Shown: positions 1 to 10,951 of the stretch, piece after piece
How the letters are laid out: every line of letters begins with the position of its first letter
Numbering within the stretch: the first letter of the stretch is position 1
Origin: Trichosporon coremiiforme
Taxonomy: Eukaryota > Basidiomycota > Tremellomycetes > Trichosporonales > Trichosporonaceae
NCBI GenBank assembly: GCA_039545355.1
Contig: BCJJ01000001.1
Location: 556,570-620,569 of the forward strand
DNA: 64,000 nucleotides
Direction: 5' to 3'
Translations under genes and position numbers: made by a program
The notes under the pieces: generated by a model
The model's database searches: none
Seen by the model: the letters and a program-made list of their open reading frames with translations, nothing else
Told to the model about the DNA's origin: nothing

Positions 1-3000
1 GATGGTGGGAGCCTCGACCTTGGGGGCCTCGACAGCGACCTCCTCGGGCATCTCAACCGCGGCCACAGCCTTAGGGGCCTCAATGTCGGCGACCTTCTCC
101 TCGACCTTCACGATGGCGGGCTCGGAAACGGGCTCAGCGATCTTCTCCTCGACAGCCGGAGCGTCGGTCTCGACGACGGGCTCGGCGCCCTTCTCGGTGA
201 TGGGCTCGACAGCCTTCTCAGCAGTGGGCTTGAGCTCCTCGGGAGCGGCATCGACAACAGGAGCCTCAACAGGGGCCTCAGCCTTCGGGGCTTCGGCAAT
301 GGGAGCAGGGACCTCAGAGGGCTTCTCCTCAACCTTTACAGGCTCAGGGGCAGCCTCGACCGGCTTCTCGGTCCCGACAGGAGCAACCTCGGCAGCCTTC
401 TCAACCACGGGCTCAGCCTTCGGGGACTCGACGGCCGGCTCGACCTTCTCCTCGGCCTTGGTCTCCGGAACGACCTCGGCAACGGGGGTGGTGACAACGG
501 GCCCCTCGACAGGCTTCTCCTCGAGGGGGGCGGCCTTCTTCTCGGCGACAGGAACCTCAACAGCAGCGCCAACAACCTCAATGATGGGAGCAGGCTCGGC
601 AGCCTCAAACTTGACGGGCTCCTCAACCTTGGGGGCAGCAGGCTCCTCAGCCTTGATGGGCTCAGCAGCGGGGGCGGCAACCTGCTCCTCGACCTTGACG
701 GGCTCGGCCGCATTCTCGACAGCCTTGGGGCCCTCCTCGACGACGGGATCGGCTACCTTGGTCTCGGCGACAGGCTCGGCGGCCCTTACGTCCGCAACGG
801 GCTCCGCAGCCTTGGCGACCTCCTCGACAACGGGCTCGGGGGCAGCCTTAACGACCTTGGCCTCGACAACAGGCCCAGCAGCCTTCATCTCGGCAATGGG
901 CTTCTCAATCTTGGCAGCGGGAGTCTTCACCTCGACAGCCTTGACCTCGACCTTTTCAGCGGCGGCCTCAACGGGGACGGCCACCTCGGGCTCGGCCACC
1001 TTGACGGGCTCAACAGTCTTGGGCTCCTCAACCTTAACCGGCTCGGCGGGGTTGGACTGCTCAACAGGCTTGACCTCAGCGGGAGCAGGCTCGGGATCAG
1101 CCTCAACAACGGCAGGGGCCTCGGTGGCATGCTTGGGCTCCTCCTTGGCGGCCGCGACGGCAGAAGTGGCCCCAACGGCGGGAGCCTCAAGGGCGGGAAC
1201 AGTCTCAGCGGGCTTGACCTCCTCGACAGACCTGGTCTCGACGATGGGCTCGGACTGGGCAGCTACAGGGGCAGGAGCCTCGGCGACGGCCGCCTCTTGG
1301 GGGACAGGGACCTCAACAGGCTTCTCCACCTTGGGAGCCTCGACGGCCTTGGGCTTTTCAGCCTTCACCTCCTTGACGTGCTCGGAGGCTACGGGCTTGG
1401 CCTCCTCGACAGGATTGACCTCCTTGACGGCCTCGACCTTGGGCTCCTCGACGGTCTCGACAGCCTTGATCTCAGCGACCGGCTCGGCGATCTGGACCTC
1501 GGCAACAGGCTCCTCCTTTTTGGTTTCGACGGGGACAACCTCAGCAACGGGCGATACCTCGACGACAGGAGCAACGATCTCGGCCTTGAGCTCCTCGGTA
1601 GCGGGTTTCTCCTTCTTGACCTCGACGGGAACAGCCTCAACAGGAGTCGCCTCAACAGGGACGGCCTCAGGGACGGGTACGATGGTCTTCACCTCGGCCA
1701 CAGGCTCGACGGCCTCGGGCTCCTCCTTAACGGGGTCGACGACGTTAGCTTCGACAGCAGGAGCCGCGGCCTCGACCTTATCCTCCTTGATGGGCTCGGC
1801 GACCTGAACCTCAGCGACAGGCTCAACGGACTTGGCCTCGATGGGAGCGGCCTCGACAGCGGAAGCAGCCTCGACGCTAGGAGTAGCGGGAGCAGGGGTC
1901 TCACCGGCCTTCTCCTCGACAGCCTTGGGCTCCTCAGTCTTGGTCTCGGCGACTGGCTCAGGGGCAGCAGCAGGCTGCTCTTTCTTCGTCTCCACGGGGG
2001 CGACAGCTTCAATAATAGCAGCAGCCTCAATGGCGGGCGCAGCGACCTCAGCCTTCTTCTCCTTGGCGGCCTCGACGGGCTTAGCCTCCTCGACGGGCTT
2101 GGACTCGACAGCAGCCTCCTCCTCGACCTCGGGGGCAGCGACCTCGACAGCCTTCTCCTGAACGAGCTCGGTGACCTTGGGCTCCTCCTTAGCCTCGACG
2201 GTCTTAGGTCCCTCGACAGGAGCAGTGGCCTCCTCTTTCTTGGTCTCGAGGGGCTTCACCTCCTCAACAGGGGCGGCCGGCTCCCCCTTCTTGGCCTCGA
2301 TGGGGGCAGACTCGACGGGCTTGGGCGCCTCCACATGGGTAGCAGGCTCTTCCTTCTTGGCCTCGGCGGCCTCGGCGACAACACCGGCGTCCTTCTCGAC
2401 AATCGGCTCCTCCTTGACCTCGACAGGAGTGACGACCTCGATGGCAGGCATGGGAGTAGCGACCTCGGCCGGCTTCTCCTCGGCAACGGCATCGGCGGGC
2501 TCGACCTCGCTGACGGGCTCCTCCTCCTTGATCTCGACAGGAGCGGCGGGAGCAACCTCAACGGGCTTCTCCTCGGCAGGCTTGGTCTCCTCAACGACCT
2601 TCGCCTCGACCTTGACCTCAGCAACGAGTTCCTCCTTGATCTCAGCGGGAGCGGCGACCTCCTTCTTGACATCGGCGGGAGTAGCAGACTCCTCCTTGGC
2701 CTCAGGAGCGGCGGCCGCCACGAGATGGGCGGCCTCGACAACAGGAGCAGCCTCAATAACAGGAGCGGCGTCGGCAGTCTTCTCAACGGGTTTCTCGGCC
2801 GCGACGATGGCAGGCTTCTCCTCCTTCACCTCAGCGACGGGGACAGGATCAGCTGCAGCAGCGGGCTCCTCCTTGGAAGGAACGGGATCGGCGGCAAGAG
2901 CAGGCTTCTCCTCGACCGGATCAGTAGACTTGACCTCCTCAGCGGCCTTGATCTCGACGGGAGCGGCGGGCTTGGGCTCCTCGACGACCTCCTTGACCTC

Positions 3001-4623
3001 GACAGGAGCGACCTTCTCTTCAACAGGAGCGGCGGGCTTGACCTCCTCACCAGCCTTGACCTCAACGGGAGCAGCCTTCTCCTCGGCAGCCTTCTTGACG
3101 AGCTTGATCTCCTCGACGGGGGCAATCTCAGCCTTGGTCTCCTTGACCGCCTCGACAGGCTCGGCCGCCTCGACGGCCTTGACCTCAACAGGCTTCTCCT
3201 CGACGGGCTTGGCGGCCTCGACGGGCTCCTCCTTCTCGACCTCGGCAGGAGCAGACTCGACGGCTACAGTGGCCGCGACAACGGCAGCGGCGACGACGGG
3301 GGCGGCTTCGACGACGGGCTCAGCGGCAGGCTTGGCTTCCTCAGCGGGCTTCTCGCCATCGGGAGCGGGAGCCTCAACGCCCTTGGGCTCGGCAGCCTTG
3401 ACCTCCTGAGCGGGCTTCTCGGCCGTAACCTCGACAACGGGCTTTGCAGCCTTGGCCTCAACGACAGGCTCGATCTTGGCCTCAGCGACGGGCTCGGCGA
3501 CCTTGGTCCCAACAACGGGCTCAGCAGCCTTGACCTCAGCCTTAGCCACCTCGACGGGCTTAGCTTCCTCGGGCTTGACCTCAGCGGGCTTCTCCGCCTC
3601 GGGCTCAGTGGACAGGCCAAGACCCTGGGGCTCGCCGCCTTTCATCTCGATCTGCATGGAGGAACGGCGCGAGCTGCGGCGGGACAGCTGGAGCGAGGAG
3701 CGGCGGGACGAGACAGGCGAGCCGCAGCGGGAGCAGTAGAACTCGCACACGCTGTCGTTGTCCGCAAACGAGACGGGCGTGCCGGGGCGCTTCGGGGAGG
3801 TGTTGATCGGCGCGGGCGGCTTCTTCGGGCTGGCCTCGACGGTGGCAGGAAGCTCTGCCTTCGGGGTGGCGGGAGTGGCGGTCTCAGCCAGAGGAGCAGG
3901 CTGGGGCTTGGGCGTGGCCACGACCGCCTGGATCGGCGTTGGAATTGCTTCCTTGGGCGGCGCCTCCGTCACGCTCTCCTGAGCAGCCTCAACGGCCTTC
4001 GTGGCCGCAGCGGCGGCCGCGACGGGCTTCACGGCCTCAGGAGGGGGGGCCGCAGCGGGTGTGGGTGCAGCATCCTGGACAAGCCCTGCGGGGGTATCGG
4101 CGGGGAAAGAAACGGGGACAGAAACGGGAACGGGGGAAGTGGCGGGGACGGGGGTAACGGGCGCCTCGGCCGTCGCGGCAGGAGCAGGCCCCTTGATGGG
4201 CTGCGAGACGGCCGCGGCGATGGCCTCGACAGTGTCGACCGGGTCGAGGTGCTCTTGGGCAAGTTCGTAGACTTCAGTCTCCGAGTCGGCAACGGACTCG
4301 GCCTTTTTAACGCGGACTGGAGTTTCCTCGACGCTCTCTTTCTGGACGGGAGCTTCCGGGGCAGGGGCGGCGACGGCGGTGTCTTCCTTCTCGGCGGTGA
4401 CGGCGGAGACGACGGGGGCAGCAGAGGCCAGGGCAGGGGTGGCGGAGGCGGTCTTGGGAGTCTCCTCGGTTACGGTCTTGGGGGAGGAAGACTCGGCGGC
4501 GCTGGCGCTAGGCGCGGGCTGGGGGGCCTCGGTGGCCTTGGGGGGCTGGGTCGCGGGGACGGCGGGGACGGCGGTCTCGGTGGGCTCGGCGTTGACGACA
4601 GCAGACTTGGGGTCTTCAGGCAT
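1..4623 (-). CDS. Giant Val/Glu/Ala/Pro/Lys-rich low-complexity protein (3' end outside window)
   Basis: One uninterrupted frame of 1541 codons reads from ATG 4621-4623 to the left edge without a stop, so the C-terminus is missing. I do not recognise the family. Residues 1-290 are Pro/Ala/Thr-rich. At about 293-300 a Cys-x3-Cys-x2-Cys-Gly motif (C293, C297, C300) is followed by a basic stretch with repeated Ser-Arg-Arg-Ser-Ser units, which could be phosphorylation sites. From about residue 325 onward the protein is almost only E, V, A, P and K in imperfect short units such as PVEAK, EVKPAE and EEKPAE. No signal peptide or membrane segment is seen. The composition predicts a long, disordered, acidic/basic-alternating filament or scaffold; this is inference. 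Long open frames on the opposite strand are a by-product of the codon usage. The real gene could contain introns or more exons beyond the edge. Confidence 0.8.
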   Translation of the reverse strand, partial: MPEDPKSAVVNAEPTETAVPAVPATQPPKATEAPQPAPSASAAESSSPKTVTEETPKTASATPALASAAPVVSAVTAEKEDTAVAAPAPEAPVQKESVEETPVRVKKAESVADSETEVYELAQEHLDPVDTVEAIAAAVSQPIKGPAPAATAEAPVTPVPATSPVPVSVPVSFPADTPAGLVQDAAPTPAAAPPPEAVKPVAAAAAATKAVEAAQESVTEAPPKEAIPTPIQAVVATPKPQPAPLAETATPATPKAELPATVEASPKKPPAPINTSPKRPGTPVSFADNDSVCEFYCSRCGSPVSSRRSSLQLSRRSSRRSSMQIEMKGGEPQGLGLSTEPEAEKPAEVKPEEAKPVEVAKAEVKAAEPVVGTKVAEPVAEAKIEPVVEAKAAKPVVEVTAEKPAQEVKAAEPKGVEAPAPDGEKPAEEAKPAAEPVVEAAPVVAAAVVAATVAVESAPAEVEKEEPVEAAKPVEEKPVEVKAVEAAEPVEAVKETKAEIAPVEEIKLVKKAAEEKAAPVEVKAGEEVKPAAPVEEKVAPVEVKEVVEEPKPAAPVEIKAAEEVKSTDPVEEKPALAADPVPSKEEPAAAADPVPVAEVKEEKPAIVAAEKPVEKTADAAPVIEAAPVVEAAHLVAAAAPEAKEESATPADVKKEVAAPAEIKEELVAEVKVEAKVVEETKPAEEKPVEVAPAAPVEIKEEEPVSEVEPADAVAEEKPAEVATPMPAIEVVTPVEVKEEPIVEKDAGVVAEAAEAKKEEPATHVEAPKPVESAPIEAKKGEPAAPVEEVKPLETKKEEATAPVEGPKTVEAKEEPKVTELVQEKAVEVAAPEVEEEAAVESKPVEEAKPVEAAKEKKAEVAAPAIEAAAIIEAVAPVETKKEQPAAAPEPVAETKTEEPKAVEEKAGETPAPATPSVEAASAVEAAPIEAKSVEPVAEVQVAEPIKEDKVEAAAPAVEANVVDPVKEEPEAVEPVAEVKTIVPVPEAVPVEATPVEAVPVEVKKEKPATEELKAEIVAPVVEVSPVAEVVPVETKKEEPVAEVQIAEPVAEIKAVETVEEPKVEAVKEVNPVEEAKPVASEHVKEVKAEKPKAVEAPKVEKPVEVPVPQEAAVAEAPAPVAAQSEPIVETRSVEEVKPAETVPALEAPAVGATSAVAAAKEEPKHATEAPAVVEADPEPAPAEVKPVEQSNPAEPVKVEEPKTVEPVKVAEPEVAVPVEAAAEKVEVKAVEVKTPAAKIEKPIAEMKAAGPVVEAKVVKAAPEPVVEEVAKAAEPVADVRAAEPVAETKVADPVVEEGPKAVENAAEPVKVEEQVAAPAAEPIKAEEPAAPKVEEPVKFEAAEPAPIIEVVGAAVEVPVAEKKAAPLEEKPVEGPVVTTPVAEVVPETKAEEKVEPAVESPKAEPVVEKAAEVAPVGTEKPVEAAPEPVKVEEKPSEVPAPIAEAPKAEAPVEAPVVDAAPEELKPTAEKAVEPITEKGAEPVVETDAPAVEEKIAEPVSEPAIVKVEEKVADIEAPKAVAAVEMPEEVAVEAPKVEAPTI

Positions 4624-6609
4624 AGTAGATTTGCTGGGGATGGGGGGTTGTTTCGACGGACCTCGGAAAAAGGACTTTAGGTGGTCGAACATGGGTGTGT
4701 GGTGCTGGTGGTTTTGTATGTGAAGAGAAAAGAGAGGAGCGTGCTAAGATGCACTGTACTTTTGGTGCAAGGTGCTCTCCGAGGTACTGGCGGGGGTACG
4801 AGCGAGTGCGGGATGTCGGTGCAGTAGCGTGCAAGGTCGTGCAGGTTGAGCAACGCCCGGCGGCGGGAGGCATGAGCGAGGTGTGGGTGAGTGAGCAATA
4901 GGAATCACAGACGAAATCGCAAAGACTCGTGATGATCAAAGCTCACGAGGGTCGTCCAGCCTTTGCTGCGTGTAACCTGCATGAGGCTTAGAACATCCCA
5001 GCTGTGCCTGCCATACCTAGCTCTCTCCTGCATGAAACTCCTGCCAGCGCAGCTCCAGATCCTGTGACGCTCCTGCCAGATCTTGCAACTCCTGCCTGGC
5101 AGTTTTCTGCTCCAGCCAGGCGAGCTTTTGTGCTATGAACCTCCCCCGCTCACTATTACTCGGTGACGAAGGTGACCTAGGTGACACGCCTGTTTCGCGC
5201 ACTGGCACCCACGCCTTCCCTGGAAACTGGAGCGAAGAAGCACTGACCTGCCCAATATCCCCAGCTGGGCCTGCTGGGGTTCAGCTGGGCCAAGCTGGGC
5301 CATGGGCCTGTTCCCGCCGGTCGTTCCCCAAGTGCAGTGGTTGCTTCTGAAGCTTCGGGGGGCGGCAGCGTGACAGAAGAGATGTGCGGTTCACCCCGAA
5401 CGGGGCGTCCATCGCACTGAAAACGGACACTTCGGGCGTTCCGGCCAGCATTCCTCAATTCATCCCGGACCGATAAGATAACGCTCTCGACCTTTTTTTT
5501 TGAACCAGCGAACAAACGGGTCAATGTGACGTCGCGCATCTGCAAATCAACAATAGAGAGCATACCTTCTCGCTTCTTTTTTCCTCCCTTATCGTAACCT
5601 GACGACCTGAGACGAGCGCAGCAGTTGCCATTCCTTGGGGGACAGAAAACGCATTTGATCGATCTTGCAAGCCATGCCCGGCGCGGCCAGCCATTTGCTG
5701 AAACGATGGACCTCGATTCGCCCAACCTTGGCTGCATCTCGTCTACGCTACAGCACGCACCACGGCTCGACCCGGAGCGCCAGCAGGGCCTGAGCGAGTC
5801 GAACGAGTCTGAGCACAACCCAGCTTTTCCAGCTTGCACCAGCGTGATGCGTGCTCGAGCATTGTGCTCCGGTCAGACCGGGGAGGCCGAGTGCCTGTCT
5901 CTACGCCATACGCCTCTTCACATTAACCCTGTGGTTGCTGGCCTGTGCGCCGCTTGGCCGATCTTTGGCGACTGCTCCCTTATGCCCCCTTGGCAGCGGC
6001 TCTGTGCGTGTTTCGAGTGTGTCACATGCGGGCCGCGTTCCGGGGTTCTGCGGCCCCACTTGCCCTCCTGCTAGCGACGAGGAGGTCCGACCACCCTCGC
6101 CGGGGCAGACGTGGACAGAGTGGGCAGCACGCTGATGGCGCTAGGTTTCGTGATGACGAGCGACGAGCTCGCCTACAACTCTGCTGACCCAATCATGACG
6201 AGATCTTAAGCTGAAGACTCCCTTATAAAGGTCAGACCGCCGTGCCTGCTCGCTTTTACCCCCCAATTTTGAAGGATTCACGGAATTTGGTCACCGCCAG
6301 CATGCCGTGCGCAATCTGCTCTTCGTCCTGGGCTGCGACCCTGCCTGACCGCCGCAGTCGTTGTCCGCACCGGACACCGGGTAGGGCTATCAGCCGCCCG
6401 TTGTCCACGCGTCATTGTCTCCTCATCGATGTGATCCGTAGCCGGTATTCATACAACACTCATGTCAGGAGGGCATCTCCACCAACTACTTCACTGTCTC
6501 GACGGCTGCTCACTCAGATATCGAATCATAGCGCGGAAGCCAATATAATACATCGAAACGGCAGCAAGATATGCTTTGGTATACTAATCGCACTTATCTA
6601 ACGTCTAAT
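4624..6609. other. Intergenic region upstream of the giant low-complexity gene
   Basis: No convincing gene. The bases next to 4624 should hold the promoter and 5' leader of the leftward gene. Short degenerate direct repeats are visible: CTCCTGCC-type words at 5025-5095 and three copies of (C/A)AGCTGGGCC at 5262-5301. A T-run of nine lies near 5490. A TATAAA word is at 6224-6229, but no gene follows it. The 220-codon leftward open frame ending at 5177 starts with GTG and has no recognisable domain. Confidence 0.6.
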
Positions 6610-7251
6610 CTACATAGTGACAACAATAAACGCAAGCGCGGCGATGGCAAGAACAGTGCCGGCCCGCTTCGAGCGGGGAGCCGCGCTGGCGGGAGTGGCT
6701 CCGGGAGCAGCGGCCTTGGCCCCGTCGGCGACAGCGATGGCTTCTCCGGTGAGGGGGTCGAAATCGACTCCCGGAATGGGATCCGGGCGGCCGGGGAGGG
6801 CGGTCTGCGTGGCCAGAGAGAGCTGGCCGGGTGCTCCGCCCTTGATGATCGGGGAGGTGAATCCGTGCTTGGCCCAGGACTCGGAGAAGCGGCTCTGGCC
6901 CTCGCGGATCTCCGCTTTACCGGCCTCCTCGATGGCAGCCTGCTCCGGGTCCAGGTCCGGGACGATCTCGGGCGTAGCGGTGCACACCGAGCTGTTGTAG
7001 TCCATGCCCGCCTTGTCGTGCTTGTTCAGGCAGGACGCGAAGGGCGACGCGGAAGCGGAAGAGTCGATCAGGCAGTTCGCCTGGTCGTCCACGAACCGCA
7101 GCTCGCCAGACACCTCGGGACAACAGTCAATCACAAGCTGGTGCACCGGTGTGCGCACCGCGCACACCATCGACCCCGAAGGGATTGTCGTGTTCCAGAT
7201 CTGGTCGATGCGGTCGTACACGATGCCGGGGACGGGGGTGGGGTAGGACAT
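6610..7251 (-). CDS. Small cysteine-containing protein with hydrophobic C-terminal tail
   Basis: Single-exon frame of 213 residues, ATG 7249-7251, stop 6610-6612. The family is not recognised. Six cysteines fall between about residues 30 and 95 (one Cys-Cys pair plus four singles), suggesting a small disulfide-bonded domain. The middle is Ala/Pro-rich. The last 17 residues are strongly hydrophobic and are preceded by a Ser-Lys-Arg basic patch, as in GPI-attachment signals or tail-anchored proteins. No N-terminal signal peptide is visible after the chosen Met, so either an upstream signal-encoding exon was missed or the protein is tail-anchored. The frame and composition support a real gene; cell-surface location is inference. 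Confidence 0.6.
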   Translation of the reverse strand: MSYPTPVPGIVYDRIDQIWNTTIPSGSMVCAVRTPVHQLVIDCCPEVSGELRFVDDQANCLIDSSASASPFASCLNKHDKAGMDYNSSVCTATPEIVPDLDPEQAAIEEAGKAEIREGQSRFSESWAKHGFTSPIIKGGAPGQLSLATQTALPGRPDPIPGVDFDPLTGEAIAVADGAKAAAPGATPASAAPRSKRAGTVLAIAALAFIVVTM

Positions 7252-9584
7252 CGTGGAAAGGTTTCGTTAAGGAGCGTGGTTGAAGTGGTGTTCGGCCGTG
7301 TGCTCGTCGGCAAGCAGTGGGTGGCAGATAGCAATAGAAGGTGGTACAAACAGAGATTGAAGAGAAGACGTGAGCTGGCGGACGGGGGCGTGTTGCACCC
7401 CCGCTGATGCTTAATATTGTGCGCCGTTGTTGTCCGCTCAGTGCTGTTCTCACAATGGGCCGCCAAGAAGGGACGCCGCACGCCAGCCGCGATCGCGCTG
7501 CACTTGGTGGACTTGGCGCGAGACGGGCGCGACGGACTCATATGTGCACACTGGGCGGATCACCGGGCTGAATGGAGCGAGGTGATTCAGGTCTGGGATC
7601 CTGGTGACCGTCTCTTGGCGTTCTTTGCATGCTATGGACTGTGCAGCCAAGTGAATGCGCGGGCGCCAGTGCCGCCGCATACAAGCAACTGCATCACGGA
7701 GCCAAGACCGCCCCGCCGCACAACACCCAGGCAGCTCAGTGGATGCCGAGACGGACCTGAGCGAGGTAGCCGGAGCCATGACCTTCCAGGGAGGCTCGTC
7801 CTTCGCCGTGCGGCTTGGCATGGCTTAGGTGCAATCGGATTGTACCGTTGCGTAGGGCCCGGCAGCGGCGCACCGGCCTTGGCTAGGGACACGCGTGCCA
7901 AAGCCAATTCAGCCAGGCCTGGTGTCACTGCACTTTGCATCTCGTCGCGAATCGTCTGTGAAGCAGAGTCGCTTGACGCGTATGCTTTTCGAAAGTTGCG
8001 CGTTGCGTTTCCTGCTCTTTGGAACATGACGTAAATACCATCGTGCCGAGCACACGCTGAGCCCAGACCGTCCGAGACGATGGATAACCTGATCTCGTCG
8101 ATAGCCAAGCGTATGTACAGTAAAGTGACGATAAGGCCTGTTGGAATTCTCACAAGGGCTTGCGTAAGACATGCAGGTCGTCGTGGCTGCGATATGACAA
8201 GGACCCAACATCTATGTCTGATTCCGCCAAGAAGTGGTCTTGGCAGTATCACGTTCCCAAGTTCTGGACCTGCAACTATGTCCCACCTCTTTCAGAGCAT
8301 CTGCACTACTTTCAAATTGTTGCTCGATATACTTGGAGGGCATCATGGTGCAAGCATGAGAGTGAGGTCGGCACACTCCAGTGTGAGGTCGGTCACCTCA
8401 ACGCCACGCGGCGACTTGACCGGGATGTCTCGGCTTGTTTCCCTGCTGTGCGGTGTTCTTCGACTCAGAGACCGCACGATTTCCTGGCTCACCCGCTCTG
8501 CAGAAGCCTCTCTAGGAGCCAGGCTGATGGCCAGTGCGCAAATTGGCGAGTTGGATAAGAGAGGTTCATGGGTCAGGTGTGCAGGATGCCAGAGGCACGA
8601 AGTCCAGAGATGCCGCTCAGCCCTGTCGTCCTCAAAGCCGGAGCCAACGGAGCGGACAGGTTCAGTCGTGAACGAACTCTCGGCCTTTGGTCTAGCTCCG
8701 CACTGGCTATCGGTCGGTTCGTGTGCATTGCGGACCCCTACCGCGACTTTGAGTCAGCCGTTTGACTTCAGGGAGACTGATTCTCGCACACGTGAACGGT
8801 TTGCAACGCGGCGTTAGCATTTGGCGGTCGGTTTCCAACTCAAGACCGACTTCTATTGTCCAATCGGAGAACGAGCGCTTGGATGCGGGTTTGGCGGGTT
8901 CGAAAGCGAGCTAAACCAGGGCTAGGTTTCAAGACACTCTTTCGGGACAGCTGATGTCGGCACTGTTGTTAATGCACGGAGTGCGCCGCCTGTTCCTCCA
9001 ACCTTCGGGACCTTCTATGTCGGTCTCTGTTTCGTCGCCGCTGGCTTGGCTGCGAGTCCATCGATGGATGAACGCATTCAACTCGGCGTACCGGCGTCGG
9101 GGGTGAGCGGTGTTTGGGTTGCACGCAACATTGGGCTCTGATTGAGCTATAAACACGCCGGACATGACGAGGATAAAGATCGAGGAAGGCACGACCGTAA
9201 GTAGGAATCGTAAACTTACGTTGAGGAATCTGGAGCAAGAGGAGATATCGGAACTGCAGGGCTTCGGCTCCAGTCAAGCTGCGCACTGCAGGCATCTTGC
9301 TGCTCGATCATCTGGTTTTGAAACGTTCCCATCCCCGCTATTCCTCCTGGCTCTTCCTGAGCCCCGGAGACATGCCAGGGGCCGACAAGGACCCACGAAC
9401 AGTAAACAGGGAACGAACTCCGAAGAGTATGCAGCGCCGGTCACCTGCACAGCCCGCATAAGCTGGACACACCCCCGTGCGGTGCCGAGTCTGTCATGAA
9501 GCTGCATGCGCATCAAGTTGAGCGACTCACGTTTCCCTTCTCACGTTCTCCCATCTCTCATCTCTCACTCACATTCGAGAAACT
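7252..9584. other. Gene-poor intergenic region
   Basis: I find no open frame here with a believable start, splice pattern or domain. The stretch just right of 7252 should carry the promoter of the leftward cysteine-containing gene. Near 9540-9580 a CT-rich tract leads into the small gene at 9585 and looks like a fungal 5' leader. Nothing else was recognised. Confidence 0.55.
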
Positions 9585-9773
9585 ATGACGCTCCAACAAC
9601 GAGAAACGACAGTCGTCAAGGAGGTGGTGACCGAAACCGTGAATGAGACGGTCTCGACCGTGACTCTGGCCCCGGTCGGGGCCAACACCGGCCAGAACTC
9701 TTCAGCGCGACGGTCACGAGCATCATTCTTCGGACTCTTCCTTGTTCTCGCCTCCTCTGTTCTGGCCTTGTAA
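9585..9773 (+). CDS. Candidate 62-residue small protein with C-terminal membrane tail
   Basis: ATG 9585 to stop 9773, single exon. The N-terminal half is rich in Thr, Val and Glu (VVKEVVTETV-type), followed by an Asn/Ser/Arg linker and a hydrophobic end of about 15 residues (FFGLFLVLASSVLAL). The end resembles a GPI-attachment signal or tail anchor, but there is no N-terminal signal peptide. A CT-rich leader sits directly before the ATG, which favours transcription. It may be a genuine small tail-anchored protein, or the last exon of a longer surface-protein gene whose upstream exon I could not find. Function unknown. Confidence 0.35.
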   Translation: MTLQQRETTVVKEVVTETVNETVSTVTLAPVGANTGQNSSARRSRASFFGLFLVLASSVLAL

Positions 9774-10951
9774 GCGTCGCGCTAGAGATGCTATCCGCCG
9801 TCCCTCGATCTCGCCGACAACGAGCGCAATCGACACCTTGACAAGGCGTCTTCCTTCCGACTTGCCTCACGGTTCTTGGCTTCACCGCTACTCTTGGCAC
9901 GCTTGCCTTTGCTTCTACCCCCGCGACACCCCACTTGACCTTCCTCGCGGATTCTCTCCCGATCTCCCATAAACAGCCTTATAACTCACCCGACCGTTCT
10001 GCACCAGACCCGAACAGAACCCCTAGATCGGATTCATCACACCATCTCGACATAACCTCGAAGCCAGCCAAACCAGGCAGCTCTCGGCCCAGCGCTCCGC
10101 TATCCCCTTCGAGCTCGATATCACTGGGTTTCGTTGTATTAATGCTAATGTATCTCTGAACCAAACAGTCGCCAACGGGAATGGCGAGCTTAGTCGACTT
10201 AGGAACGAAGCGTCGTACGAACGAGTCGACGAGCAAACCTTCTTCCTCCCTCCCTCCGACCTGCTAGGCTGCTGGAACGCAAAATATGAGCATTCGGCGA
10301 ACTCGGCTTGTGTCGGCCGGTTCTGCCAGCGTGCCGCCGGATCGGGGCTAGCTGGAGCGTGCTGAAGCCGTGTCTGAGATCTCCTCGGCTGTTCTCTCGA
10401 GTTGTGCTGTTAGCCTCACGTGTAGCCGACTGATGCAGCGACAACAGACTTGCTGAGTGCCTGAGCTAGCTAGCTGCTGCGCATGGCTATGACGAACTGG
10501 TGAACTGGAGGAGGAGCCCAGATCGTTCTAACGCGCAATCTGCCGCGAGCTGTGCTCTATTCTGGGCCGTCTGGCTGCCTGCCGGCTCGGCAGCGGCTGG
10601 GACCAACGTAGCTCCAGACCGCTAACGTCCGCAGCTCCTCTGGCTATGGCTCACGTCGCTGAACGCTTGGAGCCTCCAATTCATCGTCTGACATTCGCCG
10701 AGGACGCCGTGCCCAGGATGACTAACGAGCTGCCGGACTAACGTCATGCACCGTCTGTGCTGCGGCTTCCCCGCAGTCTATCCTGTTGGTGAAGCGGGCT
10801 CGAAGCGAGGAAGACACGAGGCTGACTGACGAGGACGATAAAAGGTGCAACGAGCTCGTGAACACCTTCTTCTTCCTCATCTCCTCTTTCACCAGTCTTC
10901 TCACTCTACACTCTTTCGCTTCTTGCCTTAATCACCACAATCAAGCACAAC
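9774..10951. other. Intergenic region before the GPI-type gene
   Basis: No supported gene. The 3' part should contain the promoter and leader of the gene starting at 10952; a CT-rich stretch at 10865-10935 (cttcttcctcatctcc-like) is consistent with a fungal core promoter. Confidence 0.5.

Noticed and set aside
2..4723. Rightward frames rich in Ser/Thr/Gly/Ala and Leu/Gly/Asp over the left 4.7 kb
   Set aside because: They mirror the repetitive codons of the leftward E/V/A/P/K gene, which has a good ATG, a plain intergenic upstream region and a cysteine motif.
5177..5839. Leftward 220-codon frame
   Set aside because: It starts with GTG, has mixed composition and no domain, and looks like chance in GC-rich DNA.
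8080..8817. Rightward 245-codon frame in the 7.2-9.6 kb gap
   Set aside because: No recognisable domain, splice sites or codon bias like that of neighbouring genes.
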